Shown here one piece after another: positions 1-11,497 of a DNA stretch of 64,000 nucleotides. Within the stretch, counting starts at the first letter, position 1. Each line of letters opens with the position of its first letter. Made by a program: the position numbers and the translations under genes. This DNA comes from Bedellia somnulentella (lineage: Eukaryota > Arthropoda > Insecta > Lepidoptera > Bedelliidae), in assembly GCA_963576735.1 (NCBI GenBank), contig OY755198.1, positions 5,828,001 through 5,892,000 on the forward strand, written 5' to 3'. The notes under the pieces are model-generated. The model ran no database searches and was not told where the DNA came from. It worked only from the letters and a program-made list of their open reading frames with translations.

Positions 1-1000
1 GTCTTGTATGTTTACCCGAATGACCCTGAATTTACAGATCTTACCTTCCAAATGTTGTCTGAAAGAGATAGCTTTTAGCGATAACACTGCCAATTGTACT
101 TCTTTGCAAACTGTTTCAAAAAAAGTAAAAAAAAAAAGTCTAAAAGTTTATTTTTCAAAATAAAGTTAAATACTAACATTTTTTGAACGTCAAAGTTTTA
201 AATTAATCGTTAATCCGTTGCTTCGGAAGGTGTTCGTAAAGAGAAGAAGCAACAAAGAAACTCTTTACATTCACATTTTTTCATTTTTTCAAAATATGGT
301 TTGTACAATTTAAGTTTATAAACATGTATAGTGGTATGTGGGGTGTGTGTAGCTTACTTGAGGTGGTAAGTATCTTCAGTGAAAGTCCTTATTCCAGTTG
401 CACACGATTTAATAAATAATAACACATACACTATACACAATAGAAGGATTGAAGAATAATTTGTAAGTACTAAACACTAATTAATAGGTAAAACAAAAGT
501 CAACAAAATACAACATAACACGGGAGTTAAATATTACACAACGAAATAGCGCGAATTAATTTGCAATAATTACGGCGACACGTTATTAGCCGAGAAACAA
601 TCAAGGGACGACTGACTGACTAGCGATAGCTTCGATGCACACACCTGGCCCTCAATCAACCAGTTATTTCCGGATTATCTAAGATCGAGCGCCGAGAACA
701 ATGCGCATGGATACTTACTCTTCCAGCTAACGTATGTATTCGGTTCCCATTACGTTTTTATAAACGTTTGTATGTGAAAACGTAAACGTGTTAATGTTGT
801 TGTACAAATTTGTAAATAGTTTAATTTTAATAAAAGTGTATAAATAAAACAATGTAAATAAATATTAAATTAGTAGGTATCCTACACATGTTTATACTTT
901 ACAAAAGATTTTCTATGCGACCAAACCAAACGCTAGTTTGACATAAATAAAATAAATTTTCCATCTCAAAAACCAATCACATAACGTGAGAAGAAAAATC
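1..1000. other. No gene; LINE 3' UTR remnants in AT-rich DNA
   Basis: No host coding exon could be supported. About 30-115 resembles a LINE 3' UTR motif also seen near 57190-57260 and 57895-58020 (an ATTGTACTTCT core after a GATAA-type hairpin). About 165-300 resembles 3150-3290, which is the 3' UTR of the second LINE. A GGAAGA/GTAAGTAT donor-like site lies near 710-720 on the minus strand, but no exon around it could be confirmed. Confidence 0.4.
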
Positions 1001-1040
1001 CTCACCAGACAATTATTCCTAGGAATAACGAGGGACATGG

Positions 1041-3118
1041 TCATGTGCGCGTTGGGTCCTTGTCGTTTAAAAAATCTTGAACACTGTAGTACGATTTCTT
1101 TAAAAGCATGGCTTTAATTGCCTTTTTAAAAGATGCCACAGGCAATTCCAATATGTCAGAAGGAAGTTTGTTGAACATTTTCAGGGATAGTCCCATAAAG
1201 GAGTTACTTACTTTATTAAGTCTCCACTTCGGAACGTTAAGTTTCTCCTTATTCCGAGTGTTAACAGTATGCTTATCACTAACTTTACTAAATTGGCCTA
1301 TATTCTTTTTGGCATACATTAAATTCTCAAATATGTATTGGCAAGGGACAGTTAAAATGCCAATATCTTTAAATTTTTCGAGCAACGAATACCTCGACCT
1401 TAACATGTAAATTAATCGGATAGCTCGCTTTTGTAAGACAAAAACTTTATGAACATCATCCGCTTTACCCCATAATAAAATACCGTACGACATAATACTA
1501 TGAAAATAACTGAAATAAACAATGCGAGCTGTTTCTATGTCTGCTATTTCTCTAATCTTACGTACGGCATACGCTGCTGAGCTCAGCCTTTTAGAAAGTG
1601 TTAGTATATGGGGTCCCCATTGCAACTTAGAATCGATTATTATCCCTAGGAATTTCGTCTCTTTCACTAATTCTACTTTTTCACTGTCAATAACAATATT
1701 GGCGTCAACTTGCCTAACATTCGGTAAAGTAAATTTAATACATTTAGTTTTTTTGGCATTCAGAACCAGGTTATTTACAGTAAACCAATGCAATACCAGT
1801 GAGATAGCTTTATTTACGTCGTCAAGAGATGTAGAGGATCTCGCTACATTAAATAATAAAGATGTGTCATCTGCAAACATAACTATCTCAGAATACTTTT
1901 GTACCATAAATGGTAAATCATTAATATAAATCAGAAACAGTAATGGGCCAAGAATAGAACCTTGAGGAACGCCCATCTCTATTTCCGATCCTTTCGACGT
2001 GGTTCCATTAATATCTACCTTTAAAGTTCTTTTATTAAGATATGATGCCATTAATTTCAGTGCTTGCTCGTCAAAACCGTAATATTTAAGTTTAGTCAAC
2101 GCTATTTCCTTTTTTACACAATCAAAAGCTTTTGTGAGGTCACAAAATATACCTAACGCATCCCGGGAGTTTTCCCATGAATTAAAAATATGTTTCATTA
2201 GTGACACTCCTGCATCTACAGTAGACCTACCTTTAGTAAAACCATATTGCTCGTCATGGAATAAATTATTTTTGTTGAAATATGAAAGCATTTGGTTGGA
2301 CATGATTTTCTCGAAAACTTTACTGAGAACTGGTAAAATAGAAATAGGCCTATAGTTGGTAAAGTCCTGACTATCTCCTGATTTATGTAGTGGGATGAGC
2401 CTACTTAACTTCATGCAGTCTGGAAATTCTCCTATATCTATACATTTATTAAAAAGTATCGTTAAATGGGGAGCGATTATACTTATTATTCTGTTTATGA
2501 CGAAAACTGACATTCCTGTTATGTCTTCGGTTTTTTTAAGGTTGATGGTTTTAAAATTTTTAATTATTTCATTACTGTCAACGTACTTACAAGAAAACTG
2601 TGCTGAGGTTTTGGTAACGTTTTGTTCCAACAACTCAAGAGCTTTTTGGGGACATGAATTTAATTTCTCTGTTGTCTGAGGGGGGGTATTTATAAAATGA
2701 TTTTCAAAAATATTAGCAATTTGTGATCTTGACTGTATCAGTTCATTATCTAATAATAAATTGAGATCATGTGGGTACTTTAGTTTTCCAGTTTCACTGT
2801 TGATTATTTTCCAGACGGTCTTACTCTTGTTAGAAGAATTCTTAATTTTATGTTTTATACATCTAGAATTAGCTTCACCACAAACTTTTTTGAAAATTTT
2901 AGAATATTTTCTGACATAATTAATAAAATCTTGGTTGAAGTTATAGGACTTTTCTCTATAAATGTTGTATAGGTGATCTCTACTTATTCTAATCCCAGCC
3001 GTGGCCCATTCAGCAAAAGAGCATTTTGTATTACATAGTATTACCTTAGTTTTAAAGATTTTGTTAAATTCTATTTTTAGCTCATTGATGAAAGAAAGAC
3101 AATTCTCTAATAAAATAA
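1041..3118 (-). CDS. LINE ORF2, linker and reverse transcriptase part
   Basis: Reverse transcriptase of the minus-strand LINE. The classic start-bounded ORF covers 1041-2633 (530 aa, first codon TTG), but the frame is open upstream to about 3118 through the endonuclease-RT linker, so no start should be placed at 2633. RT motifs in order are YRPISILPVLSKVFEKI, QYGFTKGRST, FCDLTKAFDCV, GVPQGSILGPLLF and the FADD catalytic box (MFADDTSLLF). The C-terminal thumb region follows, with a stop at 1041. The frame is broken at the 5' side by a poly(T)-bounded insertion. This strongly resembles jockey/CR1-type ORF2; the intact RT may be recent but the element as a whole is dead. Confidence 0.85.
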
Positions 3119-3121
3119 AAA

Positions 3122-3515
3122 TGTTTTTTTTTTTTTTAAATAAATAAAATAATCATTTATTTCAAAATAAAAAGATAAATCTTTGTTTTTTGAACGTCAA
3201 ATTTTAACTTAATACTAAGTTTACTTCGGATTCGGAAGGTGTTTTGTTGAGAGAAGAACCCGTAAGAAACTCGTCAACACACATCTTTTTTTAACGTCCA
3301 TTACAATTTTGGTGTTAGCCCGGAAACATCCTGCACAGAGCCCTGATGACACCAAGCCACTTCATCATTAATGTAATCATTGACATTGTAATAGGCTTTC
3401 GAACTAAGATTTCTTTTAACTGCTGCTTTGAATTTTGTTTCACTGCTTCTCATTGGGGGGCTGATGCTAGACCTAATATTATTTTCAAATAAGCTAAGTT
3501 TTTTTTCAGTTATCT
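3122..3515 (-). mobile_element. 5'-truncated LINE inserted in the LINE ORF2
   Basis: On the minus strand this reads as the last ~75 codons of another LINE ORF2 (FKAAVKRNLSSKAYY motif) followed by a 3' UTR and a poly(A) tail, seen on plus as the T run at about 3123-3137. It separates the endonuclease half (3518 onward) from the RT half (up to 3118) of the host LINE. The 3' UTR resembles the remnant at 165-300. Confidence 0.6.
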
Positions 3516-3517
3516 GT

Positions 3518-3968
3518 CTACATACAATAGTCTTTTTTTTTAATGGTTAATTCTAAATTTATGAATTGTCCCTTGTGGTCTGAGGTAATGCTATCAAAAA
3601 GGAAGTGACCAGAGTAGTCACAATTGCAATAAATATTATCTAAACATGTTGCAGAGGTCGAGGTAATTCGGGTTGGCTCATTAAATACATTTAGAAGATT
3701 AAATGATTGAAAAAATGTTAAGATTCTCTCCTTTACTAGACCCTCACCTAATAAGTCAACATTGAAATCCCCACAAACTACAACCTCTCTGGAGCTGCGG
3801 GAAGCCATCCCCAAAGCTTCCTCCATCGCTGCTTCAAAGATGTCATAGTTACCTTTGGGTGGGCGATATACACACAAAATTATATACTTGCTCAATTCAA
3901 TGCATGAGATTTCTACATGTTGTTCAACAGAGAGTCTACAGATGTCTTTTCTTTCTTTAAATTTAATG
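3518..3968 (-). pseudogene. LINE endonuclease, C-terminal half
   Basis: Encodes the C-terminal half of an APE-type endonuclease: CVYRPPKGNYD, VVCGDFNVDLL (metal-binding GDFN), then a TCLDN motif and the terminal SDH motif (ITSDHKG). The start-bounded frame is 3518-3895, but the frame runs upstream to the transposon junction at 3972. The N-terminal half lies across the transposon at 5352-5640. Confidence 0.75.
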
Positions 3969-3972
3969 TCTA

Positions 3973-5351
3973 TGTCGCAAGAAAATCGTCAAACTCGTTA
4001 ACTTATAAGTTTCCTAGGAAACTTGTAAGTTGACGGAAATACGTCAAACAGCATGCGAATTTACATCTTACCTGATAGGTTTTAGGAAACTTGTAAAATA
4101 ACGAGCTCACCTCAGGAAAATTGTAAGTGGGGATCATTTTTGACAAGTTTCCGAGTTTAAAATTCTCTATTTTAGGAACTTTACAAGTTTCCTGAATCCC
4201 GCTAGGAAAGTTGTCAATACAGAACTGATTGATGGCGCGAAAAGAGGGATGTTAGTCAATGCGGATTGGCTGGCAACGGTCACGTGACGTGACGTATTCG
4301 CGCGTCTTGTCAACTCGACAATCAAAACTAATATTTTCCTTGCTTTACTAATGCTTAACTATGAATTTGCTATTATTTGATGTGACTGACATAAAATTAA
4401 AATGTTTTAAGAGTATTTATTAAATATAAATTGTTTGAGTATATCATTTTAAAAAGCGTTTTAATATCGATACATACATACCTATACTCACGGCAATAAA
4501 TCCCTAAAAAGGGTAGCCTGAACGTCGGAATAAGAAATTTCTACTTTTGGAAGTTAAATGGGAATAGATTGTATTGTAAACATTCTTGGCGATAGGTCTC
4601 CAACCGCATCGCCAAAACAACACAAAAAAAACTCAAAACCCTTAGTCATCTCCAATGACATCCATTGTTATAGGTTACCGCCAGAAATATGTTAGAGCTA
4701 TTTTTAACCAATGCTTGTAAGATTTTAAAATCTTAGAAATTTACTGCATTCATAATATTTGGTCCCGCTGTTATCGTAAGAGGAAACCAAAGGTTTTTGG
4801 GTGAAGTGGCTGCATACCCAGCGCCACCTTCTAATTCTAGTAGTAATTCGCTATGATGCGAGTGAGTGAAAAGCAAGTCAGAAGGTTGGTTGATTAACAA
4901 ACGGAAATTATTGTAAAAATCCGCTAAAGTAATCAATTATTCGTAATTTTCGTTTATTATTACGTAATATTAACGGCTAGGAAACTCTTCTTGGTCCAGT
5001 TCCACATTTATATTTGAAAATATCAAAACATTGTCATTACTTTAAATTCATGCCTTTTTCTTTACTGAACTCACTTCATAACCAATCATCGTAAGTAACT
5101 GGTTCTATCAACAATTTCACTAACACCCATAAGGAAGCTTACAAATTTCTTAATTTATAAATTCATAACTCGAAAACTTGTCAAAAATTATCCCCACTTA
5201 CAAGTTTCCTGAGGTGAGTTCGTTATTTTACAAGTTTCCTAAAACCTATCAGGTAAGATGTAAATTCGCATGCTGTTTGACGGATTTCCGTCAACTTACA
5301 AGTTTCCTAGGAAACTTATAAGTTAACGAGTTTGACGATTTTCCTGCGACA
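3973..5351. mobile_element. DNA transposon with ~180-bp TIRs and 4-bp TSD
   Basis: Both ends carry long inverted repeats of about 180 bp, opening TGTCGCARGAAAATCGTC. The sequence TCTA is present immediately outside each end (3969-3972 and 5352-5355), a 4-bp target-site duplication. It splits the LINE endonuclease. No transposase was found inside the 1379 bp, so it is non-autonomous. TGT...ACA termini with a 4-bp duplication would fit Ginger-, Sola2- or Academ-like groups, but this is inference only. A degenerate SINE-A is nested inside. Confidence 0.8.
4476..4690 (-). repeat. Degenerate SINE-A inside the DNA transposon
   Basis: Contains diverged SINE-A landmarks in antisense order: ACTCACGGC, AAGGGTAGCC, CTTTTGGAAGTT, GTCTCCAACCGCATCGCC and CCCTTAGTC. 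This is an old copy. Confidence 0.65.
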
Positions 5352-5640
5352 TCTACATATAATAGTATCATACTACCCCCACACATATGGACTCTCTGTT
5401 AAAACAACTGCCCACCGTGTAATTCTTTAAACTAAAGTTCATTTGTTCTGCTTTTAACCAGTAGTGTTCTGTCAAACAAAGTATTTTAACATTGTACTTA
5501 TTAACGAATAACTCTAATTCTAATAATTTGCAGGAAAGGTTCTGTATGTTCTGATGAACTAGTGAAATGTATGCCTTTTCCTTTGTCTTACTACCTAGTT
5601 TAAAGCTAAATTTGCAGATGCATTATTTTACACTCAAGGA
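5352..5640 (-). pseudogene. LINE endonuclease, N-terminal remnant
   Basis: Reads on the minus strand as HQNIQNLSCKLLELELF, then CLTEHYWLKAEQM, the conserved Asn and Glu motifs of an APE endonuclease. A frameshift occurs before the transposon junction. It continues the 3518-3968 frame on the other side of the insertion. Confidence 0.65.
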
Positions 5641-6299
5641 TTTCTTATTTGTGACACTCAGAGTTAAAACAGTGGGTACCTACAAGAAGACATTTTCAAT
5701 CATGTAAATGAAAGGGTTATCTTGTCGTGTACTATCTTTTATATTTAATGTTCACACATAGATCCCCTCAAAAAGTGGCACAGAAAAAATAATTCTAATT
5801 TCAGATATCGTTTGGGTCATTCATTTTGCTCAGGTCAGTGGATTCAGTGGTCAGTGGATTTATGGGCACTTTTCTATAGCTGTTAAAAACCTTGTATTTT
5901 TATAAATATGTCAGACATTTATGACTTAAGGAATGATACATTGGTACATTCCCGTATTAGGATTTGAATCCACGCATTAGTGTATAGGAAGTGAAATCTT
6001 ATTCGGGAGCATTTCCCTCCTTCCCGTAACCCGCACAGCTATTATGGTCATGTGCGCACAACTTTGCCAACGGTGTTAGCCTACACAGATAATTTTAATA
6101 AAATAAATAATATTTTTCATAAATTTTATATCGAATACTGGAAAGAAAAGCGTTTATTAATAAGCAAAGAAACATTATATAAATAATTGTCTTTAAAAAA
6201 AAGTTTCCTCTACAAAGAATATTAATGAAAATTATAATTTATTATATTCGTAGTACGTACACCCTATAAGTTTTATTTCGTTAAGATTAAGGCGGTCGG
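5641..6299. other. No feature recognised
   Basis: AT-rich sequence without a convincing exon, repeat landmark or inverted repeat; possibly more decayed LINE near the left edge. Confidence 0.3.
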
Positions 6300-6502
6300 T
6301 ATTCAGTGCGATGCGGACAGTCCGCCCGCGGATTAGCGCATGCGGTCGACGCCGCGGATGAATTTGTCGACTGTCGTTCAGTTCCACGCGGATCGTGATT
6401 GAGAGTGGTACAGTACAGTCACAACACTCATGGATAAAAATTTTAATACATTTGACCGTCCGTCGCGGACATCCGCGTAGGTCATCCGCGTCGCACTGAA
6501 TA
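6300..6502. mobile_element. GC-rich MITE (~203 bp)
   Basis: Imperfect terminal inverted repeats TATTCAGTGCGATGCGGA (left) and its near complement with GACGCGGA (right). The interior is rich in CGCGGAC motifs, unlike the AT-rich neighbourhood. No target duplication is clear, so the superfamily is open. Confidence 0.65.
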
Positions 6503-7322
6503 GCCCCTAAGAGCTGACAATGCGTTGGATGCGAATCCAACCAAGGCCGTTGACATCAACCAAATATTGGTCAGAACACTCAGGACAAAAGACTTCTATA
6601 CGGTCCATTTTTATATCAACTCAACTAAGGACACGATGGTCGGTGGTCGGAAACCGAGCGTGTATAAGGCTTTTGATTACCTTCTACCATTGATCTGTAT
6701 ACTAACGGAGAAGAAGAAATAAGAAAAAAACGGGCCAAACTTTAGACCGAGTCATAATGCAACGGGAGAGTACCTCTTTTAGATAGCAATATTTTTCCCT
6801 GTAATGTTGCGATCACTAGAAAACAATTACCCCAAAATACTATAATCACCATTCTAAAAGCTACTTTTTAATTTAAAATTGATTACGTCAATTTATTGTT
6901 ACGTCGTTTTATTTATTGTAAAGGTTTACTGTTTACTATATTATTTCCTGCAATCATATAATTTATACATACTTGCTCCTAGTATTATACAATCTTTTTT
7001 GTTTAATTTTACTATTTATACTGATGTTTAATACACCGTGAAATCTAAAGCATTGTACTAACTATCAGGGATGAATCTTCCCATGATTACGAATAAATTT
7101 TTGTACGGGACTAACTTTGTTACTGGACAAAAAAAACAGCTCTTCCATAAGTGCAAGTTATGTAAATATCATACGGGTCATCATGGGTATAGTGGGGTCT
7201 ATGTTTGTATTTTGAAAAATAAAAGACAGCACTATTTTGTACATGAGTTTTATTGCATTATTTACTATTGACCTTTAAACAAAATCAGTTTCGTGTGAAA
7301 ATTTCGAATTCATTCGTCTATT
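6503..7322. other. No feature recognised downstream of the THAP gene
   Basis: A 65-codon open frame at 6525-6722 (plus) and a 66-codon frame at 7071-7271 lack recognisable motifs and splice context. This would be the 3' flank of the THAP gene. Confidence 0.3.
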
Positions 7323-7884
7323 TCAGTCACATTTTTCAAAAGATGATGTATTCGTACATCTAAGTATTTTATATTTGGTTGATTTCCAATTGCATCTTCC
7401 AGTGGCCGCAATCCATTTTTCTCGTAGATTCGGGTCTTTAGGAAAACTGTAATGAATACGAAGAAATTAAATAAATATAACTAATTAATTACTTACTAAT
7501 TCCGTAGATAACAATTGGAAATCATTCAGCGTCGCTATAGCGCGACGAAATTCATAATATACTCACTCATTAACATCAGTTTACTAATTTGAAAATTTTA
7601 CCCTAACGACAGGGTAGGATGAAAACGTGAATTATGGGAACACTGAGATACTGCATATTTTTAGGTTATGCTATTAAAAAATTGCTCAAAATAACTAAAG
7701 AAAATGCTAGTAATCTAGTTCAACGTAATTAATATTTGAATCGCTTTTTTTCTGATCGCGCAATGTATTTATAATGTATTTATCTGTAGAAAAACATTAA
7801 AAAACTCACTCACTTGTGGAAAGTCAATCCTTCGATGTGTTTTTCGCTGTGGCTTCCGCAGCCAGGCACGCTACACCCAACCAT
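7323..7884 (-). CDS. Short THAP-domain protein gene, two exons
   Basis: Exon 1 (7814-7884) starts ATG at 7884 and encodes MVGCSVPGCGSHSEKHIEGL then TFH. It ends with a canonical donor GTGAGT after two bases of a codon. Exon 2 (7323-7446) follows acceptor CATTACAG and continues N-FPKDPNLREKWIAATG, reaching TGA at 7323-7325. The join is in frame (64 aa). THAP domains are C2CH zinc-binding DNA-binding modules; visible here are the C-x4-C start, the FPKD and the invariant W. The second C-x2-H pair is not present (KILRCTNTSSF), so the protein may be truncated, a further exon may be missed, or it may be a decaying gene. AT-rich 5' flank lies above 7885. Confidence 0.55.
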
Positions 7885-9239
7885 ACCTCACTAAACAATA
7901 ACTTAATTAATGGAGTCTCTTTTGTCACAATAACAATATGCAAATGAATAAAATCTTTCTCAAAATCAAAAGAAAACTAAAATCGCTCACAAGTCGACAC
8001 TTTGTTTGTCACAATTTAAAAGTGTGACATCAACAAAACGAGTTACGCGATAGAGATGACAATAAAGTTTTGTGTCTCTTTTTAACATGTAAGAACTTAA
8101 ATAAGGGCTTCTCTTTTTAAAATGGATGACGTAACATCGCTTTGTCTATAGTGTTCATAGTCAAAGGGGCCAAATAATTTGCAACCAAAAATGAACAAAA
8201 ATGGCTGACAACTGATGATATGTCAGCAAAGTTTGTTTTTTTTGCCGCTCATCATCATCACGAAAATTAATAATACTATACATACCCGAGTATACTAATA
8301 ATATGCCGACATGATAATATTAATTTTGCTGTATTTCAATATTATATTATAATAATACATTATAAACACAAATACGTAACCTTCATCGAAGAAGAATGTT
8401 AACTTATTTTAATTTATTAGCTCTCTCAAAGCTCTGTCGAAAATAAAAAATACTAGTGAAAGAATTTTCTAAAAAAGAAACTTCGATACGTCAATTACTT
8501 TCCGATTAAGAAGTAAAACAAGCTGTGATTTAGGACGCCGCGTCGTTCTCAGCTTGAATACTCAATTCAGAAATCGGGCGTTATTCCCCTTTCAATTGGA
8601 TCTCCAGCCATCTTACATGACGCTCAGACAAACGTGCCTCTTTACCACTTGTTTTGCTCGCTGAATGTGTTATGAGACATTTGCGTTACAAAACATTGCG
8701 CTACTTGTCTAAAATAGGAAAATACGATAGGAATAGGAAATAACTACAGGGGAAATGCTAAATGACACACCAGTTAGATCTTATAATTTAATATTTCGAA
8801 AAAGGTTGAAGAGTATTCGTCTCGAGATAGTAGATTCCAGATTTCCTGAAAAAGACAAAACCATGTAAGTAAAGGCGTCCCAATATGCCATTAAAAAATC
8901 CCAATACCCTTAGTAAAAGAAAATTGGGGTGATTTATGAGCCGCCTACTCCTAACAATATGCTAAATACCTAAAATATTTTTATTATTTGTTTATTTATT
9001 TATTTATTTGAGAAACAAACGGTACACAATATTTCAAATAAGATAAAAATACAGAGAAGTTCTTGACCTATAAAGTTTCTACCAATTGTTATACAGACGA
9101 TACAGAAAAACGCAAATTAAAATAACGAATGAAAACAAAACAATTTTATATATCAGTTGTAATATGGATAATTTATACGGATGAAATTAATTATTAAATA
9201 AATATTATTATAAGACACGACGAATTAATGCACCATCAT
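7885..9239. other. Upstream flank of the THAP gene; no further gene seen
   Basis: Immediately upstream of the THAP ATG is a probable 5' leader. The rest is AT-rich with no convincing exon. Low-complexity TTTATTTATTTATT occurs at about 8988-9010. Confidence 0.3.
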
Positions 9240-9556
9240 CATTTTAAGAAGAGGACTGCAAGCAATACTCTGAAGTATAGATATGACTGCGCAAACTATT
9301 TTTGGTTTCACATTAGATTTGGATTCGTCGTGCACGGATTCATCACAAGACATCATAGACATTTAAGAAACATAATTGAGGGAAAGATAGAAGGAAAGCG
9401 ATGAAGGAGGAAATCAAAGAAAAGGTGGACGTCGTGTCTTACCAAGAGATTAAGGAGCTGACATTTAATAGAAGTGACTTGAGAGTGTTACACCGACAAG
9501 AGTTTATGATGATGAATTTTCGGGGATAAACGGCGTGAACGTTTATATTATGTTAT
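9240..9556 (+). mobile_element. Degenerate LINE C-terminus with SINE-B-like 3' tail
   Basis: Plus-strand reading shows HLRNIIEGKIEGKR, then stop, then RRKSKKRWTS, typical of the C-terminal GKxxGKRxRxRxxxxW segment of RTE-like LINE ORFs. It ends TTCGGGGATAAACGGCGTGA, then ACGTTTATATTATGTTATG. The tail is nearly the same as the 3' end of SINE-B copies (for example 62085-62125). It carries stops, so it is dead. Confidence 0.6.
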
Positions 9557-10298
9557 GCTTATTTATAAACTAGTGGATCGGCCCAGCTTCGCACGGGTAG
9601 CGTTGTTTTTTTAAATATCTGAGGTTTCTTTTTCAGTCACTGCTCAAGCATTGTGAAATTTAGCGCAATGTTTTCAATTTATTAAATTTATAGCACTCCC
9701 TGAACAGTGTAGTTTGGTGATTTTGAATGAGCTTTTATGAACGGTTCAGTATTTCCGTTTAATAGCAAATTTTGGAATAAAACGCTATGAAATATTTATT
9801 ACAATCTAAAAAAGAAATCACTACGTGTTGTAGGATCACTGACCTCCATTATACTATGTAAGTACGCTGGACATATTAGAGGCCGTGACATATTGAGGCA
9901 ATTTGATTTTCGCCATTTTGGCGCTTACGGCAGCTGTGAGAGGGAAAGGCACTAATGAAAGGATGGGACGGTAAGATAGAATATATCGATAAAAGCTTTT
10001 ACTTAAAGGAATGGATTATATTACTCGTAATGCATAAATCATGGCTAATGTCCAAACTAATTCCATTGATCGCTAATACTACGACTAACCAAGGATTGAG
10101 TAATCGTAGGATAAGCCGAAGCCGGGAAATGTAGGTAGTTTATGTATAGCTAGCTAGATCCAACAATAAATAGGGAACGTTTTTTTAATAAATATGAAAC
10201 CTCAACTTCAGTACGTAATGAGCTGCTATCCGTTTCACTTGCCCGTGACAATCCAATAAATAGATTAGGTGAGGTATTTACAGAAAATAAACATAATG
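9557..10298. other. Repeat-like and unassigned sequence
   Basis: About 9570-9610 carries CTAGTGGATCGGCCCAGC and GCACGGGTAG, the edge of a common dispersed repeat with GC-rich termini (compare 12360-12400 and 59520-59560). No exon was recognised, including the missing last lipase exon. Confidence 0.3.
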
Positions 10299-10470
10299 TT
10301 ATAATTTATTAAGTACAAACAAAATAAAGTTTTTCACTTTCTCTCGAGTATGCTTATGCTTAGTAAAACCGACGTCAGTGAAGTATTTTGAGCATATTAT
10401 GTAATCATATTCTTTTGGACGTGAGCTAGACTTATTAATACTTTTCAGCCATAATTCCAAAGTAAGAAAC
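10299..10470 (-). pseudogene. Orphan THAP exon
   Basis: Acceptor TTACAG at 10471-10476 is followed by an open frame to TAA (57 codons) containing LELWLKSINKSSSRPKEYDY and IICSKYFTDVGF. The CSxxF plus W motifs match the second half of a THAP domain (family form W...P..Y..ICSxHF); the ligand His is Tyr here. Its intron phase equals that of the 7.3-kb THAP exon 2. No first exon could be found above it, so it may be a relic. Confidence 0.45.
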
Positions 10471-11497
10471 CTGTAATTTACAAGATTATCTATGTTTAAC
10501 AATCTGTCTGCAGGCACTACACGGTCTGCATCGGTAAGTTTTATCGAAACTGAATTTCACAGCATGGTCACAGCACTATTGAATATTTTTTTATTATATA
10601 AACCATAGATATATTACGCTTTATGGTAAAAAAGCACTGGCCAATTTGCAGTATACGTCAGATTTAGTTCCTTTGCCCCTCATTGGGGGCGCTTCAAATC
10701 GGCACAATAAATAGGTGTCATTTTAATACGTATCATTAGTCCAGCGTATTATATAGTATAATAGAGGTCAGTGGTAGGATGCAACTACTGGCGCCATCTA
10801 TGTTATATGTAAATTAGTAAAGGTTTGGTTTTGGTCACGGGCGAGATGGCTTATTTTATGTATAATTTCGGTGTTTCTCCACCGATTTCTATGATTATTT
10901 TTTTATTGAATAGGTAATAATGTTACCTTTTTAAATTAGAGAGAGTGAGAGTTTTACAAACGTAAGAGTAAACAAATATATTCAGAATGTTCCGAACTGC
11001 TAAGCTATCAGGAATTACAGGTGTTATTGTGAATCAACTATAAAAGATAGACATATACTGTTGTGGATTTTTTTAGATAATTTTATGAAAAATATTTCCG
11101 TCACACATGATTTCTATGTAAGTTTAACCATTAAGGCTGCACACGCGACGGAAGCTTAAAAATTGAGTAACTTCTCCCGTTTTTCCAAAATTTCCCAAAA
11201 TTCCCCTTCACTACTCTGCTGAAAAGTATACGATAACCTGCCCAGGAGTATGAAGAATAATTGTGCCAAGTTTCGTTAAAATCCGTCGAGTAGTTTTTGT
11301 TTCCATAAGGAACATACAAACCGACAGACAGTCAAAAATTTTACTGATTGCATTTTTGGCATCAATCAATCTCTAATCACCCCCTGATAGTTACTTTGAA
11401 AATATATTTCATGTACAGAATTGACCTCTCTACAGATTTATTATAAGTATAGATAAAGTAAACGAGCGCTCTCTTAAATACTGGGTACTCAACTCAC
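10471..11497. other. Unassigned, with a dispersed repeat at about 11120-11450
   Basis: About 11220-11310 reads like a common lepidopteran repeat body (GCCAAGTTTCGTTAAAATCC, GTCGAGTAGTTTTTG, AAACCGACAGACAG). No lipase last exon was recognised. Confidence 0.35.

Larger units (their letters stand above)
1000..5640 (-). mobile_element. Non-LTR retrotransposon (LINE), nested and interrupted
   Basis: Minus-strand LINE with an endonuclease part (3518-3968 and 5352-5640) and a reverse transcriptase part (1041-3118). Two later insertions interrupt it: a 5'-truncated LINE (about 3122-3515) and a long-TIR DNA transposon (3973-5351). Motifs fit the jockey/CR1-like group of APE-type LINEs, but the exact clade cannot be settled by eye. 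No convincing ORF1 was found beyond 5640, so the copy is probably 5' truncated. Confidence 0.8.

Noticed and set aside
6525..6722. 65-codon plus-strand open frame
   Set aside because: No motif, splice context or similarity to a known family was recognised.
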